DNA from: an uncultured Pseudomonadota bacterium
GTDB lineage: Bacteria > Myxococcota_A > UBA796 > UBA9615
DNA: 56,470 bases
Assembly: GCA_937891735.1 (NCBI GenBank)
Contig: CALAGR010000288.1
Span: forward strand, 1 to 56,470
Direction: 5' to 3'
The notes under the pieces: generated by a model
Databases searched by the model: none
What the model saw: the letters and a program-made list of their open reading frames with translations, nothing else
What the model was told of the DNA's origin: nothing
Shown here: piece after piece, positions 38,863-47,528 of the stretch
Layout of the letters: each line of letters starts with the position of its first letter
Numbering within the stretch: the stretch's first letter is position 1
Program-made: the position numbers and the translations under genes

Positions 38863-40233
38863 CTACTCGTCGCGCTTGATGCCGAGCCGCTTGACCTTCT
38901 TGTACAGGTGGCTGCGCTCGAGGCCCAGGTCCGTCGCGGCCGCCGTCATGCTGCCCTCGAACCGCTCGATCCGCTCCTCGATCACGCGCCGCTCGTAGGC
39001 CAGCAGGATCTCCGTCAGCGTGCCCTCGGCGGGGACGTCCGCGCCGTCGGCGTGCTGGGCTCCTGCCAACGCCGCCCGCACGTCGTCGCCGCGGATCACG
39101 GGCCCACGAACCATGATCGCCAGCCGCGAGACCACGTTGCCGAGCTCTCGGATGTTGCCCGGCCAGTCGTGGCCCTGCAGGGCCCGCAGCGCGTTGTCCG
39201 ACCAGTCCTTGTCCGGCAGGCCGTTCTCCTCGATGGAGCGGGCGAGCAGGAACGCCGCCAGGGGAGGGATGTCGGCAACCCGGGCCCGCAGCGGGGGCAC
39301 CTGTATGGGCAGCACCGCGAGGCGGTAGTACAGGTCCTCCCGGAAGCGTCCGTTCGCCACCTCGGCGGCGAGATCCCGGTTGGTGGCAGCGATCACCCGC
39401 ACGTCCACCGGCACCGTCTGGGAGCCGCCCACCCGCTCGATCTCGCCCTCCTGCAGGACCCGCAGCAGCCGGGACTGCAAGGCCATCGGCATCTCGCCGA
39501 TCTCGTCGAGGAAGAGCGTCCCTCCGTCGGCGCGCTCGAAGCGCCCGAGGCGCCGTCGATCGGCTCCTGTGAAGGCCCCGCGCTCGTGCCCGAACAGCTC
39601 CGACTCCACCAGCTGCTCGGGGATCGCGGCGCAGTTCATCTTGGAGAAGGGACCCGTGGCCCGGCGGCTGGAGTCGTGGATCGCCCGCGCCACCAGCTCC
39701 TTGCCCACGCCGCTCTCGCCGGTGATCAGCACCCGGGCCCGGGTGGGGGCAGCCCGGCGCACGGCCTCGATGACCCGGGTCAGCCCCGCGGAGGTGCCGA
39801 CCATGCCATGCCGCAACACCACCGCCCGCCGCAGCGCGCCAACGTCCTTGTCCAGCCCGTCGAGCCGCAGCACGTTGCCCACGGTGATCAGCAGGCGGTC
39901 CACCTGGACGGGCTTCTCCAGGAAGTCCAGGGCCCCCAGGCGCGTGGCCTTGACCGCCGACTCGAGGGTGCCGTGGCCGCTCATCATCACGACGGGCGGG
40001 GGAGTCGGCAGCTTCTGCAGCTCCGCCAGGACCCACAGCCCGTCGTGGTCCGGAAGGCGCAGGTCCAGCAGCACGAGGTCCGGCTCGAACCGCTCCGCCT
40101 CCACCAGGGCCGTCGCTGCGTCCTTGGCGGTGGCGACGGCGAAGCCCTCGAGATCCAGCGCCCGCGAAAAGGTCGTGCGGATGTTGGGCTCGTCGTCCAC
40201 CACGAGCACACGAACGGCCCGGGGCTCGCTCAC
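38863..40233 (-). CDS. NtrC/NtrX-type sigma-54-dependent response regulator
   Basis: 456 residues from a GTG overlapping the previous stop (GTGA). The receiver domain has D13-D14 and phospho-acceptor D57 (LVLLDLRLP) and K107 (EKPV). The AAA+ domain has Walker A GESGVGKE (172-179) and the sigma-54 contact loop G219-A-F-T-G-A224, followed by an arginine-finger region (FREDLYYRLAVLP). A Fis-type helix-turn-helix ends the protein (AATDLGLERSHLYKKVKRLGI). It fits as partner of the NtrY-like kinase in the same block. The 176-nt gap after it shows no clear terminator. Confidence 0.92.
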   Translation of the reverse strand: MSEPRAVRVLVVDDEPNIRTTFSRALDLEGFAVATAKDAATALVEAERFEPDLVLLDLRLPDHDGLWVLAELQKLPTPPPVVMMSGHGTLESAVKATRLGALDFLEKPVQVDRLLITVGNVLRLDGLDKDVGALRRAVVLRHGMVGTSAGLTRVIEAVRRAAPTRARVLITGESGVGKELVARAIHDSSRRATGPFSKMNCAAIPEQLVESELFGHERGAFTGADRRRLGRFERADGGTLFLDEIGEMPMALQSRLLRVLQEGEIERVGGSQTVPVDVRVIAATNRDLAAEVANGRFREDLYYRLAVLPIQVPPLRARVADIPPLAAFLLARSIEENGLPDKDWSDNALRALQGHDWPGNIRELGNVVSRLAIMVRGPVIRGDDVRAALAGAQHADGADVPAEGTLTEILLAYERRVIEERIERFEGSMTAAATDLGLERSHLYKKVKRLGIKRDE

Positions 40234-40865
40234 TTGAACAGGTCCTCGAGCTTGCTCTTCGCCTCGGACGCCTTGTGGTTGCGCAGCTTGTACTCGACGG
40301 CCTTGTGCAGCTGGTACATCTCGTCGTCGATGCCCTGCACCACGTCCCAGTCCTTGACGTCGTCAAGGGCCTGCAGCGCCGCCCGCAAGGCCGACATCTG
40401 CTCCTTGATGACGGCCGGGTCACGGCTGGTCTCGCCCTGGTGGGTGCTGCCGCGCCCCATCTTCGCGTCCACCGCGGCCTGCAGGGCGGCCGACGACAGG
40501 TCCAGGCTCGGCTTGGGGCTCGGCGCCGGGTCGCTCGACGCGCCGTCACTCGGGGGCTCACCGGTGGTGTCGGCCTGCCGCTCCTGGCGCTTGCGCACGC
40601 GGTCGTTGTAGTTGGAGCGGGGGTTGTCCGCGAAGCCCGGCCCCTCCCGACGTACCACGGCGATGCCATCCCGGCGCACGTGGAACTCCTGGGCGCCCCA
40701 GGCCACGCGCACCTGGGGCCGCATCCCCGCGACCCAGGTCACCAGGAACGGGGCGACGGTCCTGGCGAGCCGCCCGAGCCCCCGCGCCACGGCGCCGCCG
40801 CGGGCCTTGGGGGGCGTCTGCGCGCCAGGCTTCCACATCGGATCGACAGAGCTCACATCACGCAT
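40230..40865 (-). CDS. Hypothetical protein overlapping an NtrX-like gene
   Basis: 211 residues, no family recognised. A basic N-terminal half with one weakly hydrophobic segment (VAPFLVTWVAGM) is followed by a Pro/Ser-rich middle (DGASSDPAPSPKPS) and a charged, probably coiled-coil C-terminus (YQLHKAVEYKLRNHKASEAKSKLEDLFK). ATG at 40865 lacks a clear ribosome site and a later ATG (40838) is possible. The stop overlaps the regulator's GTG, so the two are translated together. Confidence 0.55.
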   Translation of the reverse strand: MRDVSSVDPMWKPGAQTPPKARGGAVARGLGRLARTVAPFLVTWVAGMRPQVRVAWGAQEFHVRRDGIAVVRREGPGFADNPRSNYNDRVRKRQERQADTTGEPPSDGASSDPAPSPKPSLDLSSAALQAAVDAKMGRGSTHQGETSRDPAVIKEQMSALRAALQALDDVKDWDVVQGIDDEMYQLHKAVEYKLRNHKASEAKSKLEDLFK

Positions 40866-40901
40866 GGCCGGGCAGCGTACACGCTCCTTCCGGGGCCGCG
40901 C

Positions 40902-42986
40902 TCAGGCTGCGCGCACCTGGACCAGGACCCCCCGGAACGCGATCCCTTCCGGAAACCCCCGCAGACCGGGGGTGTCGACCGACGGCGGCGCATCGAGCAC
41001 CGAGCCCGCCATCCGGCCCCCGTCCCGCAGTCCTGCTTCCACCTGCTGGCGCAGCCAACCCGGCTTGAGGCCCTTGAGGTTGACGATGGCCAGCAGCCAG
41101 CCCCCCTCGGGCGGCAGGACCGCGGCGCAGGCGGCCACGAGGGAGCGGTAGTCGCGGCGGGCGTTCCACCCCCGAGAGCCGCCCCGCCCCCGGGCGAAGG
41201 CGGGGGGATCGAGGACCACGAAGTCGAACCGCTCCTCGGTCTGGGCCAGCCACACGTCCGAGGCCGCGGCGATCACCGGGTGCTGTGCGGGATCGAGCCG
41301 GTTGCGCAGCAGGTTCTCGCTAGTCCAGTCGCAGTAGCGGGGCGACAGGTCCACGCTGGTGGCGCGCTGCGCCCCGGCGGCGGCCGCCCGCACCGAGAAG
41401 GCTCCGGTGTGAGCGAACAGGTTGAGGACCCGGGCCCCCGGGGCGAGCCGCTGCACCATGCGCCGACGGTTCTCCCGCTGGTCGGGGTACAGCCCCGTGG
41501 TCAGCCCCGCCCAGGGGGTCACCCGGTAGGCCAGGCCGTCTTCGCGCACCACGAGCGGCGCCTTGGGCTCGGCTCCGCGCAACCAGCGACCGGGCAGCGC
41601 GTCCCCCTCCTGGCCCTGGCCTCGGGCCCGCAGGTCCTGGACGTGATCCTTCTCGTACAGCGGGCCCGCTCCAAGGGCCTCGTCCAGGGCCGTGAAGGCC
41701 GCGTGAGTCAGCTGGCTCACGGCGTGAGTGGCGCGGGTGGCCACCCGCAGATCGCCCCACTGGTCGATGACGAGGCCCGGCAGGCCGTCGGCCTCGGCGT
41801 TCACCAGGCGCAGGCAGTCCGTGGCGGGATCGTCCAGGAGGGGGCGGCGTCGCTCAAGCGCGGCGCTCACCCTGCGATGCACGTCCTCGTCGGTGATCGG
41901 CTCGGTCCTGTCCAGGGCGAGGAGCCGGGCGCAGACCGACGCCGCGGGATCGATCAGCGCCACCCCCACGGCGTCTCCGGCCTGGTCCACCAGCAGGGCC
42001 TGATCTCCTGCGGTGAACCGGCCCAGGTCGCCCGTGTCCCGATCCGGCAGCACCCAGGGGTGACCGGAGCGCAGGATCCGCGCGCTCGCCCGGCTGATCT
42101 TCAGCCGCCGCAGGGGTCCGCTGGCCGGCCGCGGGGGCGCCTGCCGTGCAGGGCGGTCGGGGAGCGCTGGGCTCGCTGGAGGCACCACCCCCTGGATCAG
42201 CTCGTCCCACCCCGCCGGGGGCGGCGCGATCACCTCGTGCCCGTCCCACCGCAGCGCCTCGCAGTGCAGCCCCAGCCGCGCCGCGCCGTCCGGCAGCGCG
42301 CGCCCGTAGACGAGGTCGCCGACGATGGGGGTGCCTGCCGCGGCCAGCTGCCGCCGCACCTGGTGGGTGCGTCCCTCCCTCGGCTCCACCGCCAGCTCGG
42401 CGCGCCGGCCGTCGGCGCTCCGCCGCAGGAGGGTCCAGGACAGGTGGATGGGCCCGCGCTCGTCCGGGTCCTCCCGTTGCCCCGCGTCTTGTAGCGGGGC
42501 CGGGCTGACGATGGCGCGGTAGGTCTTCTTGATGGCCCGGTCCGCGAACTGCGCCGCGAGGTGGGCCGCCGCGTCCCGGTCCAGGGCCAGGAGCAGCACC
42601 CCCGAGGTGCCCCGATCCAGCCGATGCACCACCAGCAGGTCCATGCCGAGGGCCTCCGGCACGCCGGTCCCGCCCTCTTCGGTGCGGTGGGTGGGCAGGC
42701 CGGTGGGCTTGTGCACCGCGAGCCAGCCGGGGCCCCGGGCGATGATGTCGGCCTCGGACAGGGAAGGGGAGTCGAGCAGGGACGGACGAAAGGACAGCTG
42801 CACGACCTCGCCGGTCCGCAGCGCGCGCCCTGCTCTCCGCTCCACCCGGTCCGCCACCCGCACCTGACCCGCGTCGAGCAAGGCCTTGATCTTGCGGCGC
42901 GAGAGCCCGGCGACGTTGGCGACGAGGAAGCGGTCGAGGCGCTCGGGTCGGGCTGGCGACGGCACTTCGAGCGTGATCTCGCGCAC
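40902..42986 (-). CDS. Fusion of RluA-type pseudouridine synthase and RlmI/RlmK-type rRNA methyltransferase
   Basis: One uninterrupted frame of 694 residues from a GTG with GGAG 6 nt upstream. Residues 1-70 are an S4 RNA-binding domain (RLDRFLVANVAGLSRRKIKALL). Residues 80-265 are an RluA-family pseudouridine synthase with the catalytic D124 in HRLDRGTSG and EGRTHQVRRQL. After a Pro-rich linker (about 265-290), residues 290-360 are a PUA-like domain (LKISRASARILRSGHPWV), then an RlmI-like methyltransferase: RLVNAEADGLPGLVIDQWG, LNLFAHTGAFS (SAM-binding) and FDFVVLDPPAF (591-597). Near the end FPEGIAFRGVLVQV matches the RlmI tail. The motif-VI position reads IVNLKGL with no cysteine, so m5C formation as in RlmI is doubtful. 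Confidence 0.88.
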   Translation of the reverse strand: MREITLEVPSPARPERLDRFLVANVAGLSRRKIKALLDAGQVRVADRVERRAGRALRTGEVVQLSFRPSLLDSPSLSEADIIARGPGWLAVHKPTGLPTHRTEEGGTGVPEALGMDLLVVHRLDRGTSGVLLLALDRDAAAHLAAQFADRAIKKTYRAIVSPAPLQDAGQREDPDERGPIHLSWTLLRRSADGRRAELAVEPREGRTHQVRRQLAAAGTPIVGDLVYGRALPDGAARLGLHCEALRWDGHEVIAPPPAGWDELIQGVVPPASPALPDRPARQAPPRPASGPLRRLKISRASARILRSGHPWVLPDRDTGDLGRFTAGDQALLVDQAGDAVGVALIDPAASVCARLLALDRTEPITDEDVHRRVSAALERRRPLLDDPATDCLRLVNAEADGLPGLVIDQWGDLRVATRATHAVSQLTHAAFTALDEALGAGPLYEKDHVQDLRARGQGQEGDALPGRWLRGAEPKAPLVVREDGLAYRVTPWAGLTTGLYPDQRENRRRMVQRLAPGARVLNLFAHTGAFSVRAAAAGAQRATSVDLSPRYCDWTSENLLRNRLDPAQHPVIAAASDVWLAQTEERFDFVVLDPPAFARGRGGSRGWNARRDYRSLVAACAAVLPPEGGWLLAIVNLKGLKPGWLRQQVEAGLRDGGRMAGSVLDAPPSVDTPGLRGFPEGIAFRGVLVQVRAA

Positions 42987-43042
42987 GTCTGTCTCCGGGT
43001 GACGGGGCGGGGAGGATACCGCGCCCGCCCGCAGGCCACAGG

Positions 43043-44230
43043 TCAGGGTGCGGGCACCCGCAGGATCGCGACGTCCCCCTGGATCTCCAAGGGCGTCGGT
43101 CCCTGCCGGGCGAGGCGCTCCAGGACCTGCCGCGCGACGTCCCGCGGGGCGGGGCGGCTTCGGTATCCGGTGGTGGCGGGATCGGTCTGGATCACCATCA
43201 ACTCGAACCGGTCGATGCGGCCATTCGCGACGACCATCCGAGCGAGCAGCCCGTACCCGTCGTCCCCGCTGAAGCGCCCCGAGCTGCCGAACGCGGCGTT
43301 CCCGAGTCCCCACACCACAGGCATGCCCTCGTGCAGCGACCATCCCTGCCCGACGTGGCTGTGGTGCCCCACCAGCGCGTCGCTGCCCGCCTGCGCGGCC
43401 CAGCTCGCTTCGACCCGTTGAGAGGCGTGCACCCCCTGGTACTCACGGCCCGTGTGTGCGTACAGGACGACCAGATCGGCCACCTCGTGAGCCCGGCTCA
43501 CGGCCGCCTGGATCGCCGCGGGCTCCAGGAACAGCAGGCCTGCATTGTTCGGGGTCACCCCCCAGCCGGCCTTGCGGTACTTCGGCCAGGGGTGCAGCAG
43601 ACCGACGATGGCCACGCGGGTGTCTCCCACCTGCACCACCTCGGGCGCCAGGGCCTCATCGAGCGTCTCTCCCCAACCGAAGTCCTGGACCCCCGCCGCC
43701 CGCAGGTGCCGGGCAGTGTCCCGCAGGCCGTCCAGCCCCTGGTCCAGGGCGTGGTTGTTGGCGAGGGATGCGTGCGTGACGCCCGCGTCCGCCAACGCCT
43801 GGGCGGCGCGAGGATCCCCGCGGTATCCGTGCTTCCTGCCGTTGGGTCCGGAGAACCGCGCGCGCGTGGTGAGCGCACCTTCGTGGTTGACGATGACCGC
43901 GCTCGCGTCGGCTCCCGCAAACACCGGCGCGAGGCCCACCAGGGGGGCCGAGGGCCCGTGCTTCGCCATCAGCGGGTCCGCGCTCAGGCCCAGGAAGGTG
44001 TCACCGGCGAACAGGATCGCGCCCTCGGAGGGGCCCAGGGGCGGAAACGTGACCTCGGCAGGGGGAGGCTCGGGCTCGAGGCCCCGCCGGTGGGTCAGGA
44101 ACGCCCCGATCCCCAGGAGCACCGCCGCCGCAGCGGCGACGACGGCGACCATGGCGCGCTGGTTCCGTTCCTTCACCGGGGGAGCATACGCCGCCGGATC
44201 CACGACCCCGATGGGGGGCTGCGATGACAT
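43043..44230 (-). CDS. CapA-family (poly-gamma-glutamate synthesis-like) metallophosphoesterase protein
   Basis: 395 residues from the ATG at 44230; the open frame continues upstream but is a shadow. One membrane helix (about 29-47) anchors a periplasmic CapA-type domain with metal-binding motifs FAGDTFLG, VNHEGALT, LANNHALDQG, YAHTGREYQ and GHHSHVGQG. CapA proteins belong to capsule or poly-glutamate assembly or act as lipid/phosphate esterases. No capB/capC genes are beside it, so a capsule role is unsupported. It diverges from the glycoside-hydrolase gene over only 40 nt. Confidence 0.85.
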   Translation of the reverse strand: MSSQPPIGVVDPAAYAPPVKERNQRAMVAVVAAAAAVLLGIGAFLTHRRGLEPEPPPAEVTFPPLGPSEGAILFAGDTFLGLSADPLMAKHGPSAPLVGLAPVFAGADASAVIVNHEGALTTRARFSGPNGRKHGYRGDPRAAQALADAGVTHASLANNHALDQGLDGLRDTARHLRAAGVQDFGWGETLDEALAPEVVQVGDTRVAIVGLLHPWPKYRKAGWGVTPNNAGLLFLEPAAIQAAVSRAHEVADLVVLYAHTGREYQGVHASQRVEASWAAQAGSDALVGHHSHVGQGWSLHEGMPVVWGLGNAAFGSSGRFSGDDGYGLLARMVVANGRIDRFELMVIQTDPATTGYRSRPAPRDVARQVLERLARQGPTPLEIQGDVAILRVPAP

Positions 44231-44270
44231 TGCCCGAGCCCCGGGGGCCACCGGTGGGCACCATCGGGGC

Positions 44271-45728
44271 ATGAACCGTCGCGCCCCGTTCCTGCTCGCC
44301 GCCCTGTGGGCCGGCTGCTCCCCGACGCCGCCCGTGGTCTCCGAGCCAACCCCCGCCCCGGAGGAGGTCCCGCCGGTCCGGGACTGCGCCACGGCGCCGG
44401 TGCAGGTCTTCGAGCTGGACCGGTGGGGAGGGTTGACGGCGTACCCCCGCGAGGCGACCGGCTTCTTCCGGGTGGAGGAGATCGAGGGACGTTGGTGGTT
44501 CGTGAGCCCCGATGGCGGCCCGCTCCTCGTCCAGGGGGTGAACTCGATGGGCCCTGGCAGCGGCGTGGACCAACAGACGGGCACGGACGCGTACGCCCAG
44601 ACGGTCCAGGCCAACTACGCCGACACGGCGGCCTGGGCGGACGCCACCGTGGCGCGGCTGGGGGAGTGGGGCTTCAACGGCGGCGCCGCCTGGATGCACA
44701 GCTCCCTGCGGGGCCTCACCACCGACGCGCCGGTCCTGTACCTGGGGGGCACGTCCTGGCTGGACGGCGACATCGCCGACGTGTTCGACCCCGAGTGGGC
44801 CCTGGCCGTCGAGGAGCGCGCGGCGAGCGGGGTCGAAGGGCGCGTGGACGACCCGAGCATCCTGGGGTGGTTTCTCGACAACGAGATGCGCTGGGGCAAG
44901 GACTGGCGGGGCACCGAGGACCTGCTGGAGCTGACCTGGGCGTTGCCCGCGCAGGGAGCCGGGCGGGCGGAGCTCATGGAGCTGCTGCGGGCGCGTCACG
45001 CCGACGACTTCACGGATCTCGCCACCACCTGGGGGTTCTCGCCGGGACAGGACGGCCCCGCGGACTGGGACGAGTGGGAGGCGCTGCCCGAGCTGCCCCA
45101 GGGCGGTCAGGAGGACCGGGAGGCCTGGACGTTCCACTACGCCCGCCGCTACTTCGAGGTGACCACAGGCGCCGTGCGGGCGGTCGATCCGAACCACCTG
45201 CTGCTGGGGGTGAGGTGGATCGGCCAGATGACCCCCCGAGCGGTGGTGGAGGCCGCCGCCGGCCTCATCGATGTGGCTTCGGTCAACCCATACACCCTGG
45301 TGGACGGCCTGGAGGAGATCCTGCAGGAGCAGACCCCCTCCTTCGTGCGCTCCGGGGAGGCCCTGCGCGCGGTGCACGACGCGTCGGGCGGTCTGCCCGT
45401 CCTGATCTCGGAGTTCGGGTTTCGCGCCCGGGACTCGGGCCTGCCGAACACGCTGCCTCCCATCCAGCTGACCCTGGACACGCAGACCGAGCGGGCCGCG
45501 GCGTTCACCGAGTACGCCCACCGATACCTGCGTGAGCCGTGGATGGTGGGCCTGCAGTGGTTCAAGTGGACCGACCAGCCCGCAGGTGGGCGCTTCGACG
45601 GCGAGAACTCCAACTGGGGCCTCGTGGACAGTGAGGACGTCCCATGGTCCGAGCTCACGGACGCCACTGCCACCCAGGGCGTGGCCTGGGCGTACTCCTG
45701 CTGGGCGGACACGCTGCAGGCGCAGTAG
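44271..45728 (+). CDS. Lipoprotein glycoside hydrolase, clan GH-A (agarase/beta-glycosidase-like)
   Basis: 485 residues. The lipobox is L-W-A-G-C (C16). The fold has the TIM-barrel signatures of clan GH-A: acid/base E205 in WFLDNEMRWG and nucleophile E381 in LISEFGFRARDSG. FFRVEEIEGRWWFVSPDGGPLLVQGVNSMG near the start resembles the beginning of beta-agarases and related enzymes. It is probably an outer-membrane lipoprotein acting on an extracellular polysaccharide. The substrate is unknown. Confidence 0.8.
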   Translation: MNRRAPFLLAALWAGCSPTPPVVSEPTPAPEEVPPVRDCATAPVQVFELDRWGGLTAYPREATGFFRVEEIEGRWWFVSPDGGPLLVQGVNSMGPGSGVDQQTGTDAYAQTVQANYADTAAWADATVARLGEWGFNGGAAWMHSSLRGLTTDAPVLYLGGTSWLDGDIADVFDPEWALAVEERAASGVEGRVDDPSILGWFLDNEMRWGKDWRGTEDLLELTWALPAQGAGRAELMELLRARHADDFTDLATTWGFSPGQDGPADWDEWEALPELPQGGQEDREAWTFHYARRYFEVTTGAVRAVDPNHLLLGVRWIGQMTPRAVVEAAAGLIDVASVNPYTLVDGLEEILQEQTPSFVRSGEALRAVHDASGGLPVLISEFGFRARDSGLPNTLPPIQLTLDTQTERAAAFTEYAHRYLREPWMVGLQWFKWTDQPAGGRFDGENSNWGLVDSEDVPWSELTDATATQGVAWAYSCWADTLQAQ

Positions 45729-45763
45729 CCCGGCGGAGCGGTTCGCGCGCGTCGCCCGAAGGG

Positions 45764-45973
45764 TCAGTAGTGAGGCGGCCGCTCCTGGTCGGCGGTGCCC
45801 ATCGGCTCCATGCCCTCGGTCATCGTGGCCCGCATCAGCCTGATCTCGCTCTCCAGGGCCGTGATCCGCTGCTCGTAGGCTTCCACGAACCGCTCGAGCC
45901 GGCTCACGTCCTCGCGGCGTTCCTCGCTGCGGGTCTCCAGCTCGATCAGTCGCCTCTCCAACTCTTCGTTCAT
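45764..45973 (-). CDS. slyX: SlyX-family protein
   Basis: 69 residues, a short coiled coil (ERRLIELETRSEERREDVSRLERFVEAYEQRI) ending in the family hallmark P-P-H-Y. The start ATG at 45973 follows a weak site. SlyX function is unresolved. It faces the glycoside hydrolase 3' end and is divergent from the cystathionine beta-synthase gene. Confidence 0.85.
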   Translation of the reverse strand: MNEELERRLIELETRSEERREDVSRLERFVEAYEQRITALESEIRLMRATMTEGMEPMGTADQERPPHY

Positions 45974-45995
45974 CGCCTGCTCTCCGGGGGCGGGG

Positions 45996-46011
45996 CATGG
46001 GCAGTCCCATG
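45996..46011. promoter_or_regulatory. Hyphenated palindrome between slyX and the CBS gene
   Basis: CATGGG (45996-46001) and CCCATG (46006-46011) are perfect reverse complements separated by CAGT. It lies in the 120-nt divergent region and could be a regulator site for either gene. I see no clear promoter elements with it. Confidence 0.35.
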
Positions 46012-46093
46012 GACTCGCGCGCGGGTGCGTGTTACCACTCGCCCGCCTGCGACGCTGGCGCTCCGCCTCCGCAGCCCATCCGACGGAGACTCC

Positions 46094-47506
46094 ATGGCCG
46101 ACCCCACCGCCCCGTCCACTCCCCGGCGTCACCGCGTCTACGACACTGTGCTGGAGGCCATCGGGGACACCCCGATCGTGCGCCTGAACCGCGTCACGGA
46201 GGGGCTCACGTCCGAGGTGTACGCCAAGCTCGAATTCATGAACCCGGGCGGATCGGTCAAGGACCGGATCGCGGCCCACATGATCGACAAGGCGGAGCGC
46301 TCGGGGGCCATCAAGCCCGGCGGCACGATCGTGGAGGGCACCTCCGGCAACACCGGCATGGGGCTCGCCATGTGCGCCGCCATCAAGGGCTACCAGGCCG
46401 TGTTCGTGATGCCCGACAAGCAGAGCATCGAGAAGGTCCAGGCGCTGCGCGCCTTCGGCAGCAAGGTGGTGGTGACGCCCACCGCGGTCGAGCCCGAAGA
46501 CCCCCGCAGCTACTACTCCGTGTCCAGCAAGCTGGGCACCGAGACGCCCAACGGCTTCTTCGCCAACCAGTATCACAACGCCGACAACCCCGAGGCCCAC
46601 TACCTGTACACGGGGCCCGAGATCTGGAAGCAGATGGGGGAGCGGATCGACGTGTTCATCGCGGGCATGGGCACCGGCGGCACGCTCACGGGCGTGGGGC
46701 GCTTCCTCAAGGAGAAGAACCCCAACATCAAGATCGTGGGCGTGGATCCCGTCGGGTCCATCTACTACGACTTCTTCAAGACCGGCAAGCTCACCGAGGC
46801 GTACAGCTACGTCCTCGAGGGCATCGGCGAGGACTTCCTGCCCAGCACCATGGACATGGACGTGCTCGACGACTGCGTGCGGGTCTCGGACAAGGAGAGC
46901 TTCCTGACCACCCGCGAGGTGGTGCGGCGTGAGGGGATCTTCATCGGAGGCTCCGGAGGCGCGGCCGTGGCTGGCGCCTTGAAGTGGCTGCGGCACAACG
47001 ACGTGGAGGGGCAGCAGGTCCTCATCCTCATGCCGGACACGGGCCGTCAGTACCTCGGCAAGATCTTCAACGACGACTGGATGCGGGAGAACCGCTACCT
47101 GGAGCAGCCCAGCGACTTCGGGACCGTGCGGGACCTGCTGGGCCAGACCCTGAACCGCAAGATCATCTCGGTGGCGGACACCGACACGGTGCGTGAGGCC
47201 GCCGGCCAGATGAAGAAGCACGGCGTGAGCCAGGTGCCGGTGATGGACTCCGCCGGAGCCGTGGCCGGGATCCTGACCGAGAGCCGCGTGCTCTCCCACC
47301 TGCTCGACCGCACCGGAGCCGCGGACGACGCGGTGGCCGGCCTCATCGAGATCAGCTACTCGGTGGTGGATCCGGACACCACCATCCCCGTGCTGTCGGA
47401 CATGTTCACCCGGGTCAAGCTGGCGTTGGTGCTGGACGGCGCCAAGATCGTGAACGTGATTACGAAGATCGACCTGATCGACTACGTGAGCAAGATCGGC
47501 CGCTGA
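46094..47506 (+). CDS. cbs: Cystathionine beta-synthase with CBS-domain pair
   Basis: 470 residues. The N-terminal PLP fold has the Schiff-base lysine K56 (GGSVKDRIA), the substrate loop EGTSGNTGMGLA and GMGTGGTLTGVG phosphate loop, matching cystathionine beta-synthase and cysteine synthase. The C-terminal 120 residues are two CBS domains (SQVPVMDSAGAVAGILTESRVL), which in CBS enzymes sense S-adenosylmethionine. It is followed 22 nt later by a gamma-lyase/synthase gene, which supports the reverse transsulfuration route from homocysteine to cysteine. The ATG has GGAG 6 nt upstream. Confidence 0.9.
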   Translation: MADPTAPSTPRRHRVYDTVLEAIGDTPIVRLNRVTEGLTSEVYAKLEFMNPGGSVKDRIAAHMIDKAERSGAIKPGGTIVEGTSGNTGMGLAMCAAIKGYQAVFVMPDKQSIEKVQALRAFGSKVVVTPTAVEPEDPRSYYSVSSKLGTETPNGFFANQYHNADNPEAHYLYTGPEIWKQMGERIDVFIAGMGTGGTLTGVGRFLKEKNPNIKIVGVDPVGSIYYDFFKTGKLTEAYSYVLEGIGEDFLPSTMDMDVLDDCVRVSDKESFLTTREVVRREGIFIGGSGGAAVAGALKWLRHNDVEGQQVLILMPDTGRQYLGKIFNDDWMRENRYLEQPSDFGTVRDLLGQTLNRKIISVADTDTVREAAGQMKKHGVSQVPVMDSAGAVAGILTESRVLSHLLDRTGAADDAVAGLIEISYSVVDPDTTIPVLSDMFTRVKLALVLDGAKIVNVITKIDLIDYVSKIGR

Positions 47507-47528
47507 GGCCGCGCTCAGCGAGGACCCC

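Noticed and set aside
45900-46093. Possible riboswitch upstream of the CBS gene (SAH- or SAM-type)
   Set aside because: I could not find the conserved core of any sulfur-metabolite riboswitch; only a short palindrome is present.
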